This document shows, piece by piece, positions 20,953 to 21,982 of a DNA stretch of 21,982 nucleotides. The stretch spans positions 1-21,982 of the forward strand of contig JAUSFR010000012.1 in NCBI GenBank assembly GCA_030649775.1. The letters are read 5' to 3'. Below the pieces are notes generated by a model. The model did no database searches. It was not told the origin of the DNA and saw nothing but the letters and a program-made list of their open reading frames with translations. The position numbers and the translations under genes were made by a program. The stretch comes from a bacterium. Its GTDB lineage: Bacteria; Patescibacteriota; Minisyncoccia; Phycocordibacterales; UBA10002. The stretch's first letter is position 1. Every line of letters begins with the position of its first letter.

Positions 20953-21982
20953 ATGAAAATAGAAGTTATAAAAGATAAATTACAAAGTGTTGTCGGAAAA
21001 GCCGGACGACTCGCGGGGAAACATCTCTCACTTCCTATTCTTTCCCACATACTTCTTATTGCCAAAAAAGGAGTACTCACCGTTCGTGCGACCAATCTGG
21101 AAATGGGGGTTGAGTATACAATTCCCGTTAAGATTGAGCGGGAAGGAGAAGTAGCGGTTCCTTCCGGTCTCCTTTCTTCTTTTATCGCAAATCTTGGAAA
21201 CGTTAAGAGTGTTTCTTTGGAAGTTGTGGACGGTAAACTGATTATTTCCTCGGATGGCGCGAAAGCAACCTTAAACGGCGGGGCTAGCGATGATTTTCCC
21301 ACTATCCCAAAGGCGGAAGGACCTTCATTTCCGATTCTACCCGAGGTACTTCTTAAAGGGTTCAAGGCGGTACATTACGCGGGAGCTCTCGGTAATCTCA
21401 AACCGGAACTCTCCAGTGTGTATATGTACCACGAAGGAGACGAACTTATTTTTGTCGCCACCGATTCCTTCCGTCTCGCGGAGAAAAAAGTCCCGTTCAA
21501 AAAAGTAGCCGCGTTTCAATCGGTGCTTATCCCCATCAAAAATGTGATTGAGTTTATCCGTATCCTTGAGGAGGAAAAGGACGAAATTCGTGTTTTTATC
21601 GGCAAAGGGCAATTGTCGGTTGAGGGAAATGGTCTTCTTGCTACCTCAAGGCTCGTAGAGGGTTCTTTCCCTGACTACCGTCAGATTATGCCGAAAACGT
21701 TCGTTACGGAGGCGGTAGCGCTCAAAGAGGACCTTATCTCGGCGCTCAAGCTCACTACCCTCTTTTCGGACCGCTTTAATCAGCTCCACCTTGACCTTGA
21801 CCCGAAGAAGAAAAAGTTTGAGTTTTCCGCGAAAAGTGGAGAACTTGGAGAGAGTAAATCGTCCCTTTCTTCGGCGCTCACGGGAGAACCACTACAAGGA
21901 AACTTCAATCATCGGTATATCGCGGATTGTCTTGGTGCTCTTTCCGCAGACAGCGTGGCCTTGCGATTTAGTGGAGAGAATC
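20953..21982 (+). CDS. dnaN: DNA polymerase III beta subunit (sliding clamp), 3' end outside window
   Basis: The gene starts at ATG 20953 and is open to the right edge, giving 343 complete codons; a full clamp has about 365-380. The start MKIEVIKDKLQSVVGKAGRL leads to LSLPILSHILLIAKKGVLTV and ATNLEMGVEYTI, the conserved first domain. Middle-domain motifs include LKPELSSVYMYHEGDELIFV and ATDSFRLAEKKV. EGSFPDYRQIMPKTF marks the boundary with the third domain, which is cut by the window end. The protein forms the ring that tethers the replicative polymerase to DNA. It follows dnaA in the same direction after the oriC-like spacer. Confidence 0.95.
   Translation, partial: MKIEVIKDKLQSVVGKAGRLAGKHLSLPILSHILLIAKKGVLTVRATNLEMGVEYTIPVKIEREGEVAVPSGLLSSFIANLGNVKSVSLEVVDGKLIISSDGAKATLNGGASDDFPTIPKAEGPSFPILPEVLLKGFKAVHYAGALGNLKPELSSVYMYHEGDELIFVATDSFRLAEKKVPFKKVAAFQSVLIPIKNVIEFIRILEEEKDEIRVFIGKGQLSVEGNGLLATSRLVEGSFPDYRQIMPKTFVTEAVALKEDLISALKLTTLFSDRFNQLHLDLDPKKKKFEFSAKSGELGESKSSLSSALTGEPLQGNFNHRYIADCLGALSADSVALRFSGEN

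Overview
The window looks like a chromosomal segment from a Candidate Phyla Radiation (Patescibacteria) bacterium, probably Parcubacteria/Paceibacteria-like. The reasons are the gene set (a minimal type IV secretion/pilus locus with VirB6-like, PrgI-family, TraC-like, VirB4 and VirB2-like proteins beside the origin), the short versions of Jag and YidC, the near absence of Shine-Dalgarno motifs, and the multi-copy 'four helix bundle' and GxxExxY families. TGA ends a plausible gene at 15398, so the standard bacterial code fits. The lineage call is inference from gene content only.

Layout. Positions 1-16620 (+) hold an envelope/secretion locus: a large exported protein with a discoidin-like domain (cut by the left edge), a VirB6-like membrane protein with a long hydrophilic tail, an unrecognised cytoplasmic protein full of short repeats, a PrgI-family protein, a TraC-like protein, the VirB4 ATPase, a small membrane protein, an exported Ig-like protein, a VirB2-like pilin with a long coiled-coil extension, and a membrane-anchored beta-propeller. 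Positions 17023-19028 (-) hold the classic rpmH-rnpA-yidC-jag cluster; rpmH is only 50 codons. Positions 19311-21982 (+) hold dnaA, an AT-rich oriC-like spacer with DnaA boxes, and dnaN, which runs off the right edge.

The most interesting structure lies between the genes. Many spacers contain degenerate tandem arrays with a 7-bp period, arranged as facing inverted pairs so that the spacer can fold into a long hairpin. The heptamer differs between loci (AAGCTCG-, TAGGCNN-, ATGAAGN-, AGCTNAT- and TACCAA-like), but the period and inverted layout recur. Three of these pairs enclose a small gene: two four-helix-bundle proteins (8616-9002, 16664-17026) and one GxxExxY PD-(D/E)XK-like protein (9771-10187). 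Two families occur both 'loaded' and 'empty' in this window: family A is empty at 8039-8152 and loaded at 9754-10239; family B is empty at 12060-12134 and loaded at 16621-17041. The elements abut stop and start codons of the secretion and jag/yidC genes and even supply the last codons of some of them. Similar arrays lie in frame inside the 6272-8038 gene. I read this as a family of small hairpin elements, some with cargo genes, with MITE-like deletion derivatives. This is inference from sequence pattern and has not been tested by search.
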